Shown here one piece after another: positions 1 through 8,310 of a stretch of DNA of 64,000 bases (positions are counted from its first letter, which is position 1; each line of letters opens with the position of its first letter). This DNA comes from Methyloceanibacter caenitepidi. Its GTDB lineage: Bacteria; Pseudomonadota; Alphaproteobacteria; Rhizobiales; Methyloligellaceae. The notes beneath the pieces are model-generated. The model saw nothing but the letters and a program-made list of their open reading frames with translations. It made no database searches and had not been told where the DNA came from. The stretch spans positions 2,801,400 through 2,865,399 of the forward strand of contig NZ_AP014648.1 in NCBI RefSeq assembly GCF_000828475.1, in the 5' to 3' direction. The position numbers and the translations under genes are program-made.

Positions 1-358
1 CAAAGGAAAGAGGCGAAGGGAAACTCCCTACCGGGCGCCAAACGTGACCAACGGATTGTTTGTGGGTGCGGACGAGGCGGCGGCGAGGATCAGGCGTTCC
101 GCGGAAAGCGGGCGCGTGCTCGTCGTCGCTGAAGTGACTTTATGCTGTCGGTCGTCCAGATCATGGGCGCTGCCAATATCATGGACCGGCGCCCCAGGTC
201 CAGCGCCCATTGAGGGCCTGAGCATAAGGGCACGTTTACGAGGCGCTCCAAGTTCACTATGTGTTATCGCCTCACATAATAGTGTTGGAATTGCTAGACT
301 TCGGTTCTGGCAATGCCGGGGCGCCGAGGCTCGCCCTGATGGTTCAGCGGGGTTATTC
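1..358. other. Left-edge non-coding stretch before wrbA
   Basis: No convincing gene is seen in these bases. Open frames exist on both strands, but they resemble no family known to me and lack a ribosome binding site. The wrbA frame stays open upstream of its ATG as far as about position 44, but that extension bears no resemblance to the family. The stretch presumably holds the wrbA promoter; I could not pick out a clear -35/-10 pair. Confidence 0.4.
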
Positions 359-976
359 ATGGCAGATAAGGCGAAGCTGCTCGTTCTCTATCATTCCTCC
401 TATGGGCACGTGGAGACGCTTGCCTACGCAATGGCGCACGGTGTTCGCGCGGTGGAGGATATCCGGGTCACGGTTAAACGCGTGCCCGAGCTGATGCCGG
501 ACGACGTGATGTCCGCCGCCGGCATGAAGGTCGAGCAACCGGCTCCGATTGCGGACCCCGGAGAACTTGCCGACTACGACGGCATCATCATCGGAACGCC
601 CACCCGCTTCGGCAACATGACGTCGCAGATGCGTTACTTCCTCGACCAGACCGGACCGCTCTGGGCGTCCGGGGCGCTGATTGGCAAGGTGGGCAGCGTC
701 TTCACGTCCACCTCCACCGGCGGCGGCAACGAAACGACGATCACGTCCGTGTACAACACCCTCATTCACCACGGCATGGTGATTGTGGGGCTTCCCTATT
801 CCGCGCCTGACCTGACGGACATCAGCGAGGTTCGGGGAGGGTCTCCGTACGGCGCGAGCACAATCTCCGCCCCGGACGGATCCCGCACGCCCTCGCAGAA
901 GGAATTGAACCTGGCGAGCTTCCAGGGTCACCACGTCGCCAAGATCACCAAGAAACTGATGACGGGCGACGAATAG
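359..976 (+). CDS. wrbA: NAD(P)H:quinone oxidoreductase, WrbA type
   Basis: This 205-residue flavodoxin-like protein is the usual length for WrbA, a cytosolic FMN enzyme that reduces quinones by two electrons and limits semiquinone stress. The FMN phosphate loop is at residues 11-20 ([10 protein letters not shown]), followed by the GTPTRFGN loop and the FTSTSTGGG segment with ETTI, all WrbA signatures. The frame stays open for 105 codons further upstream, but family alignment places the start at the ATG at 359 ([14 protein letters not shown]). It is convergent with the NUDIX gene, with only 12 bases between the stops. I am confident of the family; the physiological quinone is not knowable from sequence. 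Confidence 0.93.
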   Translation: MADKAKLLVLYHSSYGHVETLAYAMAHGVRAVEDIRVTVKRVPELMPDDVMSAAGMKVEQPAPIADPGELADYDGIIIGTPTRFGNMTSQMRYFLDQTGPLWASGALIGKVGSVFTSTSTGGGNETTITSVYNTLIHHGMVIVGLPYSAPDLTDISEVRGGSPYGASTISAPDGSRTPSQKELNLASFQGHHVAKITKKLMTGDE

Positions 977-988
977 CGCACGCCGCGT

Positions 989-1483
989 CTAGCCGGACCA
1001 TTTAGGGCTGACAGGCACGCCCTTGAATATCTCCGCAAGGCGGCGGCTCGTGCCCGGATCCAGGGGCTCGGGCAGATCGTCCATGGCAAACATGCCCGTT
1101 TGCGCGATCTCCCCCCTCTGCCGGTAGTCTCCCTCGCGCGTCCACTGGCGCACCAGATAGAGCGCGATGTGGTCGCCGGCGAAGTTCGCGCTGTTGGAGT
1201 ACATGGCAAACAACGCCGCAGGACCGGTCAGTGCGACGCCGACCTCCTCTTCGAGCTCGCGCGCCAGGGCCTCTTCCAGCGTCTCGCCCCACTCCACCCC
1301 GCCGCCCGGAAAGAACCAGCCGGCCCGATAGCTGTGGCGTACGAGGAGAACGCGGTCCTCCTCGTCGATCACGACTCCCTGGGACCCGAGCGTCATGCCC
1401 CGGCGCATGCGCCAGACAGGCCGGATGGCGGCCGTCGCGATCCGGGACAGAAAATTGCTGCGTGGTCCGCTCTTGTCTCTCAA
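989..1483 (-). CDS. NUDIX hydrolase
   Basis: The protein carries a complete NUDIX box (about residues 60-84 from this start), GGGVEWGETLEEALARELEEE, matching the GX5EX7REUXEEXGU pattern that binds Mg2+ and cleaves nucleoside diphosphate-linked substrates. The substrate is not predictable. The longest frame starts at 1603, inside the 3' end of the upstream gene. I prefer the TTG at 1483 because GGAGA lies 7 bases before it and this removes the overlap. An ATG at 1408 would clip the beginning of the domain. The gene follows the exported hypothetical at 1519 on the same strand, so the two may be co-transcribed. Confidence 0.85.
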   Translation of the reverse strand: MRDKSGPRSNFLSRIATAAIRPVWRMRRGMTLGSQGVVIDEEDRVLLVRHSYRAGWFFPGGGVEWGETLEEALARELEEEVGVALTGPAALFAMYSNSANFAGDHIALYLVRQWTREGDYRQRGEIAQTGMFAMDDLPEPLDPGTSRRLAEIFKGVPVSPKWSG

Positions 1484-1518
1484 CAGAAAGTCTCCGGTGT
1501 CGTGCTCCGAACGTCGTA

Positions 1519-2151
1519 TTACCGCGTATCCGGGTTCGCGCGAGACGCTTCCGCAGCATCTTGCGACGGTCCCGGTTGCACCGAAATCCCAAACAGACGC
1601 CATTGCCCATTCACAGCCTGATAGAGCAGCTCGAAATTGATCTGCATAGGCTCCCCGGGAAAATAGCCCTTGAGGTGTAGCATGCCCTTCTCTTGGTCTA
1701 GCACGGGCTGCTGCGTTAGCTGCGGCGCGACTACGGCCACAGCGGAGAGGTCGACCTCTTGCGTGAGGAGGTTTGAAAATATTTGCGAGAGCCTTGCCGC
1801 GCTGTTTGCCTCGCGGAAGCCGGGGGCGCCGATATCGCGCAATACGGTGTAATTGCCCGTCCGCAACGCCCCATTGAGCGTGATGAGACTGTTCCGCACC
1901 AAGATCACAATTTTTTCGGCGCTGGGCATGGCAACCGCCTGCCGCGCGACCTGAATCTCAACCTCGCTTTGGGCGAGAGCCAGTTCAGCTGAGAATAGAA
2001 GAAGGCAGATACCCACCACAAAAGACAGGCACTTCTCTATCTCCCAATTTTGCCATGGTCTTCCACGATCCGACGGGACAGCCCCCTCAAAGAAAAGGAT
2101 CCGCCCCGCCTCAGCCTGCCTGCGGGGCCCGAAAGGTGATGGCCAGCACAC
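1519..2151 (-). CDS. Exported hypothetical protein (Rhizobiales-type)
   Basis: The function is not known. A hydrophobic stretch ending in ALAQ (about residues 42-61 of the longest frame) looks like a signal peptide, so the mature part of about 150 residues is probably periplasmic. It contains a conserved-looking core (RNSLITLNGALRTGNY, then GYFPGEP and WRLFGISV) that I recall from Rhizobiales hypothetical proteins of NTF2-like size. The ATG at 2151 leaves about 40 odd residues before the hydrophobic segment, so a later non-ATG start close to position 2030 is likely. It sits just upstream of the NUDIX gene and downstream of the adhesin, all on the minus strand. Confidence 0.65.
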   Translation of the reverse strand: MCWPSPFGPRRQAEAGRILFFEGAVPSDRGRPWQNWEIEKCLSFVVGICLLLFSAELALAQSEVEIQVARQAVAMPSAEKIVILVRNSLITLNGALRTGNYTVLRDIGAPGFREANSAARLSQIFSNLLTQEVDLSAVAVVAPQLTQQPVLDQEKGMLHLKGYFPGEPMQINFELLYQAVNGQWRLFGISVQPGPSQDAAEASRANPDTR

Positions 2152-2182
2152 GGAAGCTCCGGCAAGCGGTGAGAAGAGTTGA

Positions 2183-3553
2183 CTACCAGCCGAACGTCAC
2201 ACCAGCGCGTCCGGCGACCTCGCCTTCGTTTGTGCCGACGCCGATGCCCGCATCCGCAATCAGTGTACCAGAGCCTGAATGCAGTAAATCCCTTGCTAGC
2301 AGTCCCGCGGCCGTAAGACTGACGGCGCTCGCGTCGTCGTAGCCACCCCAGCCCGCACGCATGGCAAAGGTCTGCCCCGGTAGAAGGATCGGCTGCGCGA
2401 GCGAGGCCACGGATGCGAGCCCCTCGGTAAGGGCCCTGTCACGCCGGCCCAGTTTGTCGATTTCCGACTGCAGTCCCACTATGTCGGAAGTCGAAGCAAG
2501 ACCCAAAGCCGCAGGCGTGTACGCCGCAAGGTCCCCATTCGCATTCGATGTGACAATGTGAGTTGGGCTGCCCTGCGCCAACTTGCTGCGCCGAGACGTG
2601 AGGCCCGGCATCGTGTAGGTGTTGGATGATGTTCCAAATACCTGCTGGTTGGCACGTGTCGCCTTGGCTTTATTACCGAAGGCGGCCGAATTCTTGTAAG
2701 TCGCGCTGCTATTGGGCCCAATCGCTGTGCTGTTCGCGCCAGTGGCCACAGAATTCGTACCCATGGCGATAGCGTTGCTGCCGCTCGACTGAGGATTGAT
2801 TCCGACAGAGATCGATCCGGTCGCGGCGTCCACCTTAAAATACTGGCTAGAGTCCGCGATGCTCGCGACCAGCTGATTCGTTTGATAGAGCTGGCTGCCA
2901 TTCACCGCGTCGGTGCTCGTTGCCGATAGTGTCCCTTCATCGACATTGACGATGCGCCGCTGATTGGTGGACGACTCCACCGACACGGTGTTGGCGACGT
3001 CGGCCACGGAACTGGACCCGATCGCCACGGCATTCGTCGCCGTCGCTCGCGCGCCAGCGCCGAAAGCGGCAGCATTGGTCTGGCTGGCCCGGCTGTTCCT
3101 CCCAACCGCCACGCTGGCTTCGCCGCTTGCAAGGCTGCCGGTAGCGACGGCCGCGCTGAAGATGCCGGTCGCGGTGGCGCCGGGGCCTAAGGCTGCACTG
3201 TCCGTGGCGCTCGCGTTGGAACCGCTACCAAAGGCCGCGCCACTTTGGCCGGACGCCGAACTTCCCAGGCCAAAGGCGGAACTGTTGTTGCCGGTCGCCG
3301 CGCTGTTCACGCCAAAGGCCGCGCCGTAATTGCCCGCGGAACTGCCGCTACCATAGGCCGAGGCGGAGTTGCCGGCCGCGCTGGCGCCATTTCCGCACGC
3401 CGTGGCGGTTGCGTCGCCGGTGTCGTCGCCTGCCGGATTGGGCCCTGCACCGCCGTTCGAGCACTCGACCGCGTGGGCTCTGTCCGGCACGAACATGGCA
3501 CCGGCTGCAATTGTCAGCATCGCCCAAGCGAAAATCTTTGAAATGTTAGTCAC
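2183..3553 (-). CDS. YadA-like trimeric autotransporter adhesin
   Basis: The 456-residue protein has the order expected of a type Vc secretion adhesin: a signal peptide ending in AHA (residues 1-28); a head of about 14-residue Hep/Hag repeats with the pattern A-A-FG-x-S-A-x-G-x-x-S (about 45-185); a neck or connector with VNVDEGTLS and DAVNGSQLY; a second short head of AIAMG/AFGN repeats; a coiled-coil stalk (SEIDKLGRRDRALTEGLASVASL); and a C-terminal YadA anchor of four beta strands ending in FGW. Three copies would form one outer-membrane barrel carrying the head outside the cell. It is short for the family, so the stalk is compact. The 280 bases upstream presumably hold its promoter. Confidence 0.92.
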   Translation of the reverse strand: MTNISKIFAWAMLTIAAGAMFVPDRAHAVECSNGGAGPNPAGDDTGDATATACGNGASAAGNSASAYGSGSSAGNYGAAFGVNSAATGNNSSAFGLGSSASGQSGAAFGSGSNASATDSAALGPGATATGIFSAAVATGSLASGEASVAVGRNSRASQTNAAAFGAGARATATNAVAIGSSSVADVANTVSVESSTNQRRIVNVDEGTLSATSTDAVNGSQLYQTNQLVASIADSSQYFKVDAATGSISVGINPQSSGSNAIAMGTNSVATGANSTAIGPNSSATYKNSAAFGNKAKATRANQQVFGTSSNTYTMPGLTSRRSKLAQGSPTHIVTSNANGDLAAYTPAALGLASTSDIVGLQSEIDKLGRRDRALTEGLASVASLAQPILLPGQTFAMRAGWGGYDDASAVSLTAAGLLARDLLHSGSGTLIADAGIGVGTNEGEVAGRAGVTFGW

Positions 3554-3835
3554 AAGCGTCCCCCCATGCCTCCGCTCAGCGCGGTAGGATTTTCGTCAGC
3601 GAAGTCGCCGCAGACTAAGGAACGCGATTGCGTGACATCGAGCCCGAGTGACTCGTAATTTCCATCATGCGATGACAAGTTGCAAGGCAACACTATTACC
3701 ATTGTATGGCAGTCGGTTTGCCAAGGGCCAGGTGGCACGAAACTCGAGGGTTACAGCCTGGGTCGGCAACCGGCTCAAGGTCCCTGTAGGGCCGTTGTTC
3801 ACGGAATGATTTCACCGGGCTAGGATCTCGGCCCC

Positions 3836-4777
3836 GTGGAAATCGAAAAGGTTCAGACTGCGCACGTGTTCACTCTCGCCCATATGTCCGACATTCATCT
3901 CGGCCCGTTGCCGAAGGTGAAGAGTCGCCAGCTCTTGTCCAAGCGCCTGCTTGGCTACGTGAACTGGCATCGCGGACGGAAGTTCGTGCACCGGCGCGAT
4001 ATCCTGGACCTGCTTACGAACGATCTGAAAGAGCGCGGCCCCGACCACATCGCCGTCACCGGCGACCTCACCAATCTCGGACTGCCTCAGGAATTCCCGC
4101 TCACGGCGGACTGGCTGCGCAATCTCGGCTCCCCCGACGACGTCACGGTCATTCCGGGCAATCACGATGCCTATGTGCGGATCAATCCCGACAAGGCCAC
4201 GGCCCATTGGCGACCCTTCATGCAAGGGAACGAATCGGGCCAAACGCTCTACGAGCAGGTCCCTGGCGAGTTTCCCTTCGTGCGCCGCTTCGGCGATATC
4301 GCCCTCATCGGCCTATCGTCCGCCATATCGACCGCGCCATTCCTTGCCGCCGGACGGCTGGGCGGAGAGCAACGCCGCGCCTTGGCCGAGATACTCGACA
4401 GGCTGGGGCGCGACGGGCTGTTCCGAGTTGTACTGATCCACCACCCGCCTTTGCCGGGTCAGGCGGGCTGGCGGCGCGGCTTGCGCGACGCGGCCGAAGT
4501 CCGGGATGTTTTGCGGGATCATGGCGCAGAGCTCGTCCTGCACGGACACAACCACGAACAGAGCCTCATCGAATGCGAAACCGTCAGCGGCCCGGCGATC
4601 GTCGTGGGAGCGCCGTCCGCATCGGAAGCCGTCGATGGCCGGATCCCCGCCGCCCGCTATAACGAATACGCCATCGAGCGGGCCGGAAACGGCTGGCGGG
4701 TGGAGATGACAGGCCGCGCCGCCACGCGTAACGGTGATGTGCGGGAATCCGAAAAGCGGGTGATCAGGTCGCGCTGA
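3836..4777 (+). CDS. Calcineurin-like metallophosphoesterase
   Basis: The enzyme has the full two-metal phosphoesterase motif series: SDIHLG (Asp19, His21), GDLTNLG, PGNHD, a late HH pair (LIHHPPLPG) and GHNHEQ near residue 240. This matches the class III cyclic-nucleotide phosphodiesterase/Icc-like branch, but the true substrate could be another phosphodiester. No signal peptide or membrane segment is visible, so it is probably cytosolic. The start is a GTG at 3836 with AGGA about 9 bases upstream; the first ATG in frame would remove the first metal motif's lead-in strand. Its last 14 bases overlap the end of the convergent gene on the other strand. Confidence 0.88.
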   Translation: MEIEKVQTAHVFTLAHMSDIHLGPLPKVKSRQLLSKRLLGYVNWHRGRKFVHRRDILDLLTNDLKERGPDHIAVTGDLTNLGLPQEFPLTADWLRNLGSPDDVTVIPGNHDAYVRINPDKATAHWRPFMQGNESGQTLYEQVPGEFPFVRRFGDIALIGLSSAISTAPFLAAGRLGGEQRRALAEILDRLGRDGLFRVVLIHHPPLPGQAGWRRGLRDAAEVRDVLRDHGAELVLHGHNHEQSLIECETVSGPAIVVGAPSASEAVDGRIPAARYNEYAIERAGNGWRVEMTGRAATRNGDVRESEKRVIRSR

Positions 4778-5768
4778 GCCAAACCGCGGCGAACAGACCC
4801 ACTGCGCCAGTCAGCAGGCCGACGATGAAGCTCATGATCACCATGCGCGTGTTGACGCGGGGCCGATCTTCCTCCGGCACGAACCGCGACGGGCCGCCGG
4901 GATGGGTCAAGCCCGCCTCCAGGCGTTCCCGCTGCACGATCTGAGCCGCAACGTAGTCGGTGATGCGGTCCGCCGTCTCGGCGACATTGGTCGAGCGGAA
5001 CAGCGTGCGCCGCCCGTTCTCGCTATTGCGCATGAAGAGATAGGCGTTCGCGCCCTCTTCGACCGTGACGTAGGTGAACAGATCGATCCAGAGCCGCGCC
5101 GGACGGCTCGGCACCAGCGCCAGGTTGAATCGGTCGTCATGATTGGGAATCTCGGCGAAGACCGCTTCCAGCTCCGCGTTCAGCAGATCAAGACGCGCAA
5201 GCTCGCCGTCGCGCTGGTCGGCTGCCTCGTCGAGCCGTTCGGCTTCCTCCAGCCGTGCCTTGCGGATGGCGTCACGCAAAGACCGGCTCGCAGCCGGATG
5301 ATCGATCGCTTTGGCGCTATGGTCCATCGCCGTGTGATCCTTCTCTGTCTTGGTGTCTTTGGCCCCGCACTTGGACTCGGGCACGTCTTCAAACCTATGT
5401 GTGAGTCCGGGAGCAGCTCCAGCCTCGGGGGCATTTTCGGAGACGGTCGCATTTTCGGCCTCGGACAAATGTTCGGGCTCGGCATGCACCTCCACTTGCT
5501 CGACCGCCCGCCGCAACTGCGCCGTTAGCGACCAGGGCTCTTGCCGCGCAAGACCGTCCGCTTCGTCGGCCGGTGACGGCCCCCGCACAACGTCCGGAAT
5601 GTCGAGCGGGTCATTGTCCGCCTGAGACCGCTGCACCGTGAGCCAGCTGGACGGCGCGCGCGTGCGGCGCGCCGAACCCGACTCGAGCGCATACGCTTCT
5701 GGGCTACGCCTACTTGTTTGCGAGGACAACGGACGCTCTCGCATCATCGAACCACCGATCGATGGCAT
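4764..5768 (-). CDS. Hypothetical protein with C-terminal membrane anchor
   Basis: The function is unknown. The N-terminal 150 residues are low-complexity, acidic and histidine-rich and look disordered. Residues of about 165-305 form a folded-looking domain (LDLLNAELEAVFAEIPNHDD, ARLWIDLFTYV, RITDYVAAQIVQRE) that I recall as a recurrent Rhizobiales hypothetical. The last 25 residues (MSFIVGLLTGAVGLFAAVWL) form one transmembrane helix, so the protein may be tail-anchored. Its start overlaps the end of the next upstream gene by up to 59 bases, which suggests translational coupling; a second ATG pair 7 codons in (5747) is also possible. Confidence 0.7.
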   Translation of the reverse strand: MPSIGGSMMRERPLSSQTSRRSPEAYALESGSARRTRAPSSWLTVQRSQADNDPLDIPDVVRGPSPADEADGLARQEPWSLTAQLRRAVEQVEVHAEPEHLSEAENATVSENAPEAGAAPGLTHRFEDVPESKCGAKDTKTEKDHTAMDHSAKAIDHPAASRSLRDAIRKARLEEAERLDEAADQRDGELARLDLLNAELEAVFAEIPNHDDRFNLALVPSRPARLWIDLFTYVTVEEGANAYLFMRNSENGRRTLFRSTNVAETADRITDYVAAQIVQRERLEAGLTHPGGPSRFVPEEDRPRVNTRMVIMSFIVGLLTGAVGLFAAVWLSAT

Positions 5769-7122
5769 CGTCGACGCTCTTGTCGAGGCCCAACTGCCAT
5801 GCAGCGATCGTTGCGTCGAGCGCCTCTTCGTTGGCGGCGACGAAGCTCTCCCGGTTGATTGCCTCGCTCGCCTCGTTGACGAAGTAGTCGATGGCGATGC
5901 CGATCGCGACGCCGAGCGCCGCGCCGATCACCTGGCCGCCCACGGGCTCGACAACCGTTCCGACAGCCGCGCCCTGGAGCGCGGGGCCCGCACGCGTGGC
6001 AAGCGACGTCGCCATCCGCGTCGACATTTGTCCGAAACTGCGCGCCGCGATTGCGTTGATCGCACGGCCGAGCGTCAGCGCGCCGACCGTGCCGCCCGCC
6101 GCCGCCGCACCGACGCCCACGACGCCGTCATAGGCGCGGTCTTCCATGAGATAGGTCGGCGCTTTCCATTTCTGCGCATCCCAGTCGAGCTTGACGTTCG
6201 TCATGGAGGTCGTCTTCGGGATATCCTCCATGTTGCTCGTGTTCTTCGCCAGGAACAGCTGCAGCCGCATGTCCGTGTTGGCGATCACGCGACGGTAGCT
6301 GTCGTGCGCATGCCGCACGGCCTGCTCCACGCCCTTCGTGATGACTTGATCGCGCATCTCGGGCTTCAGCACCTGGTCCGTGTAATTCTCTAGGAAATAC
6401 TCCTCGACATCGGCTTCGATCGCCTCGCTCAACGACTCGTACTTGCCGGTCTCGAAAAACCGGCTGGCCGCCGACGCCACCGTCTCCTTCAAGACGATGT
6501 AGGAACGCTTCCACGCGAAGAACCAGTCTGCGTAAGCCGCGATGGCCTCGTCGCGGTCCTGAAAGGCGAGGTCGAAGCTGCGCGACAGATCCTCGTGCGC
6601 TGCCCGCTTGATCCGCGCGCGCTCCTCGTCGAGCATCAGGATCGTGTCGTTGACGAATTTGTCGGCTTCGGACTGGCCCACGACCAGCTTGTGCAAATTG
6701 CCGTCGACGTCCTTGACCACGAGATCGACCGCGTCGGGCGGCAGGGTCTTGGCCGGCTTGAAGATATCGAACAGGCTCCCGTCCGGATGAACGGCCGCCG
6801 TGTGATCCAGATGACGGTAGTAGCTGCGATAGAACGTGGTCCCTAAGGACAGCACGGCATAGGCGATCAGGATCAGGCCGATCGCAATGCCGATGGGCTT
6901 CAGGAACATGCCGAGAGGACCCGGCTTTACCACCTTCTGCTTGATGGGGCGCAGCTTCGTCGAGTCCTTACGCTCTGCGGCGGGATTAGCCCGGCGGCGC
7001 GTGACGCGCGACAGCCAGGACTCCTCCTTTGCAGGGGAATCGAGAGACACATCACCACTGTCGTGCGCGGCGCCGTCGTAGGTCTCCACGAGGGCGGTAC
7101 CGCGCTGTCCGTCGTCAAGCAT
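5710..7122 (-). CDS. Hypothetical membrane protein with glycine-rich C-terminal segment
   Basis: The family is not recognised. Residues 1-70 are hydrophilic and cytoplasmic-looking, followed by a clear transmembrane helix (about 72-95: PIGIAIGLILIAYAVLSLG). A long helical charged domain follows (about 115-330). The C-terminal third has alternating glycine- and alanine-rich hydrophobic stretches (VVGVGAAAAGGTVGALTLG and VIGAALGVAIGIAIDYFV) resembling the pore or glycine-zipper parts of small membrane-active proteins. The ATG at 7122 has GGAG and AGGA in the 25 bases upstream. It is the first gene of a two-gene unit with the tail-anchored protein downstream, with overlapping ends. otsB lies upstream on the same strand, 128 bases away. 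Confidence 0.72.
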   Translation of the reverse strand: MLDDGQRGTALVETYDGAAHDSGDVSLDSPAKEESWLSRVTRRRANPAAERKDSTKLRPIKQKVVKPGPLGMFLKPIGIAIGLILIAYAVLSLGTTFYRSYYRHLDHTAAVHPDGSLFDIFKPAKTLPPDAVDLVVKDVDGNLHKLVVGQSEADKFVNDTILMLDEERARIKRAAHEDLSRSFDLAFQDRDEAIAAYADWFFAWKRSYIVLKETVASAASRFFETGKYESLSEAIEADVEEYFLENYTDQVLKPEMRDQVITKGVEQAVRHAHDSYRRVIANTDMRLQLFLAKNTSNMEDIPKTTSMTNVKLDWDAQKWKAPTYLMEDRAYDGVVGVGAAAAGGTVGALTLGRAINAIAARSFGQMSTRMATSLATRAGPALQGAAVGTVVEPVGGQVIGAALGVAIGIAIDYFVNEASEAINRESFVAANEEALDATIAAWQLGLDKSVDDAIDRWFDDARASVVLANK

Positions 7123-7250
7123 GTCCTATGACACCTCTCCTGTGACAACCCGGAGCTGACTGAAGGCAGAGCCCCCCGGCCCTTCACACACCGACCTTAT
7201 ATATAGGAATAGCGGCTGCGGGATGTAAGTCAGCCGGCACGGCAGAGATC

Positions 7251-7982
7251 TTAACGGGCGCCGACGAGCTGAAAAAGCCAGGCGAACAGACCCTTACGGT
7301 CCGTCCGGTAATTGGCGATCGTATGCCCGTCGTCGACTTTGATGGAGAGCCCGCCCAGCGCGTTCACAACCTCGAATGCGTGCTCGTCGGTGACGTCGTC
7401 GCCCATGAAGACAGGCGTCCGGCCCTGGAACGGCGCCTCTTCGAGAAAGGCCCGCACGGCCTCGCCCTTATCGACCCCTTTCGGCTTCAGCTCGAACACC
7501 ATCTTGCCCGGCAGGATGACGAGAGTGGGATTCTGCGCCACCGCTTGGTGGACCAGATCTTCGCACGGACCGGCAAGGTCTGGCCGCTGCCGGTAGTGGA
7601 TGGCGATGGACGACCGCTTCCGCTCGAGAATCATGCCGTCATTGGCCGCCACGAAAGGCTGCAGGATGGCATAGGCCGCCTCGACCGCCTCCGCGTTCCC
7701 CTCGTCGACATGCAGGGCGCCGGTCGCATCGCGCCGGATCGACCCGTGTTCCGCCGCCGTTGCAAGCTGGATCGGGGCCAGGAAGCCATCCACGGCCTCG
7801 AGGGGGCGGCCGGTGACAATGGCGACCGCGCCGTCATACTTCACGGCAAGCCCCTCCAGCACCTCGCGAACCTTCGGCTCCACGGCGACCAACTCCGGGC
7901 GCGGAGCAATTTCGACCAGCGTTCCGTCAAAATCGAAGAAGAAGGCGCTCTCGCGCGGAACATCCGGCAAATTATCGGTCAT
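7251..7982 (-). CDS. otsB: Trehalose-6-phosphate phosphatase
   Basis: OtsB removes phosphate from trehalose-6-phosphate, the second step of the OtsA/OtsB trehalose pathway in the cytosol. The 243-residue product has the HAD nucleophile motif DFDGTLVEI (Asp17 and Asp19), the second motif IVTGRPL, the Lys region KPKGVDKGEAV and the metal motif MGDDVTDEHAFE, all in the order found in OtsB. I chose the ATG at 7982 over the longer frame from 8033 because GGAA sits just upstream and the family begins close to the first HAD motif. The gene is divergent from otsA across 328 bases. Confidence 0.95.
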   Translation of the reverse strand: MTDNLPDVPRESAFFFDFDGTLVEIAPRPELVAVEPKVREVLEGLAVKYDGAVAIVTGRPLEAVDGFLAPIQLATAAEHGSIRRDATGALHVDEGNAEAVEAAYAILQPFVAANDGMILERKRSSIAIHYRQRPDLAGPCEDLVHQAVAQNPTLVILPGKMVFELKPKGVDKGEAVRAFLEEAPFQGRTPVFMGDDVTDEHAFEVVNALGGLSIKVDDGHTIANYRTDRKGLFAWLFQLVGAR

Positions 7983-8310
7983 TGATTTCCATCGGCTTAG
8001 TGTTGGACTGGAAGCCGACGGGAAAATCGGCAAAAACTTTGGTAGGCTCGCATTCGGCCCTCCGGACGGGCGAAAATTATTCTATATGTTCCGAACCCTT
8101 TGTGACGATTCCGGTTTAGGATCATATGCCCGGCTGCAAAGCGCAGCGCCGCTGACGCATTGTTTTTGAACGGACAAATGCCAATCTTCAGGGGGACATG
8201 GCCGCGTCATCCACAAGCGATATGACGCACGCAAGTCAACCGACGCTTGATTCGGCCACACAGCCATTCGCGATGGTGCACCGAGCCGATCAGGGTGAAT
8301 TCGAGAACTG
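7983..8310. promoter_or_regulatory. Divergent otsB/otsA intergenic region
   Basis: These 328 bases separate two divergently transcribed trehalose genes and must carry both promoters. The middle (about 8075-8110) is AT-rich compared with its surroundings. A GGAAC element is present on the minus strand near 8090, but no CGTT follows at the 16-17 base spacing expected of an EcfG-type stress promoter, so I do not assign one. No other gene is visible in it. Confidence 0.45.

Noticed and set aside
28..360. 110-codon minus-strand open frame at the left edge
   Set aside because: No family resemblance, no ribosome binding site, and composition typical of the antisense of GC-rich DNA.
8040..8110. EcfG-type (GGAAC-N16/17-CGTT) stress promoter for otsB
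   Set aside because: The GGAAC box is present on the minus strand, but no CGTT follows at the right spacing.
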